Positions 11,910 through 12,193 of a stretch of 12,193 nt of DNA are shown here, piece by piece. The notes beneath the pieces are model-generated. The model did not search any database. It was given only the letters and a program-made list of their open reading frames with translations, and was not told the origin of the DNA. A program made the position numbers and the translations under genes. Each line of letters opens with the position of its first letter. Position 1 is the stretch's first letter. The stretch spans positions 1 to 12,193 of the forward strand of contig DLVS01000573.1 in NCBI GenBank assembly GCA_003445095.1, given 5' to 3'. Source of the DNA: Verrucomicrobiales bacterium. GTDB lineage: Bacteria > Verrucomicrobiota > Verrucomicrobiia > Limisphaerales > UBA9464.

Positions 11910-12193
11910 AGTAGCCGCTCCTTCTTCTTGGCCACCACGGTTCGGGCATCGTTCCAGCGCTCGCCGTTTAGGTAGGTCGTCGGGTGCGGAATGAATTGAC
12001 CGCCGTCCTTCGTCCACTCCTTCGATGCTGGACGCGACTTGAGGTCGAGAAGGATTGCCGTCCGGTCCGCTTCAGTTGTCTTCGCCCAAGCTTTCTCGGC
12101 GGACTTCTTGGCGACCTTATTCGGGTAGAGTGCCCAGAAGACGTCAAAGCCATCCGATGACGGTTTGACCTTCTTCGCTGCGCTGCCACGCCG
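11906..12193 (-). CDS. Phage replication protein, C-terminal part (replisome organiser type; start outside window)
   Basis: The reading frame is open from the right edge to a TGA overlapping the helicase ATG (ATGA, 11906-11909), giving 95 residues with no start inside the window. Conserved blocks typical of phage replisome-organiser C termini are visible: FWALYPNKVAKKSAEKAW near the start and FIPHPTTYLNGERWND near the end, with LKSRPASKEWTKDGG between. Such proteins bind the phage origin through an N-terminal winged HTH (not seen here) and load the helicase, and the next gene is a DnaB-type helicase, so the pair forms a replication module. An unrelated frame here (11968-12189) has a basic, low-information product and is a shadow. 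Confidence 0.8.
   Translation of the reverse strand, partial: RRGSAAKKVKPSSDGFDVFWALYPNKVAKKSAEKAWAKTTEADRTAILLDLKSRPASKEWTKDGGQFIPHPTTYLNGERWNDARTVVAKKKERLL
11918..11923 (-). promoter_or_regulatory. Shine-Dalgarno site fixing the helicase start
   Basis: AAGGAG on the minus strand lies eight bases before the ATG at 11909, inside the end of the upstream replication gene. It rules in 11909 over the earlier in-frame ATG at 12017. Confidence 0.75.

Noticed and set aside
11968..12189. Minus-strand ORF of 73 residues, very Arg/Ser-rich
   Set aside because: Out-of-frame shadow of the replication gene, whose own frame has conserved motifs and an ATGA junction with the helicase.
4062..12193. CRISPR array or insertion sequence
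   Set aside because: No regularly spaced identical repeats of 25-40 bp and no transposase motifs or terminal inverted repeats were seen.

Overview
The window is about 12.2 kb of moderately GC-rich bacterial chromosome. The host looks like a Verrucomicrobiota or related PVC-group bacterium. This is inferred from a secreted protein with two DUF1080 (3-keto-disaccharide hydrolase-type) domains, a long ECF sigma factor of the ECF42/DUF6596 type, weak ribosome binding sites and CAC[G/C]AAT intergenic repeats. No rRNA or phylogenetic marker is present to prove it.

Region 1 (1-3602) is host chromosome. It holds the 3' part of an ECF sigma factor gene (+), a complete fabD (-) converging on it, and a divergent gene for a secreted double-DUF1080 protein (+). 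Region 2 (3603-4061) carries an inverted pair of short tandem CAC[G/C]AAT arrays, then two tRNA genes, Lys(TTT) and Glu(TTC), both with encoded CCA and 23 bp apart.

Region 3 (4062-12193) looks like a mobile element of phage or phage-satellite type, sitting directly against the 3' end of tRNA-Glu. Next to the tRNA is a structured, gene-poor stretch. A plus-strand cassette of very small genes follows (4437-6219): two excisionase/MerR-type HTH proteins, an open frame with no normal start codon, a single-pass membrane protein, a small basic protein with a GRPRKK tail, and a Trypco2-like protein. Facing it is a long minus-strand operon. In transcription order it runs: C-terminal part of a phage replisome organiser (cut by the right edge), DnaB-type helicase, three small unknowns, a Nu1-like small-terminase-type HTH protein, two more small HTH proteins, a CxxC protein, a short coiled-coil scaffold-like protein, a major capsid protein, and a secreted protein carrying the end of an RHS core. 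Nearly all genes are joined by 4-bp ATGA overlaps.

What is missing matters most. No large terminase, portal, head protease or tail gene appears between the Nu1-like gene and the tRNA end, where a tailed phage would carry them, and no integrase is seen. The element may be a capsid-encoding satellite, a remodelled or decayed prophage, or a new element type. The sequence to the right would decide. Tandem hairpins after the capsid gene and a wobble-containing hairpin before the scaffold gene suggest RNA-level control of the structural genes.
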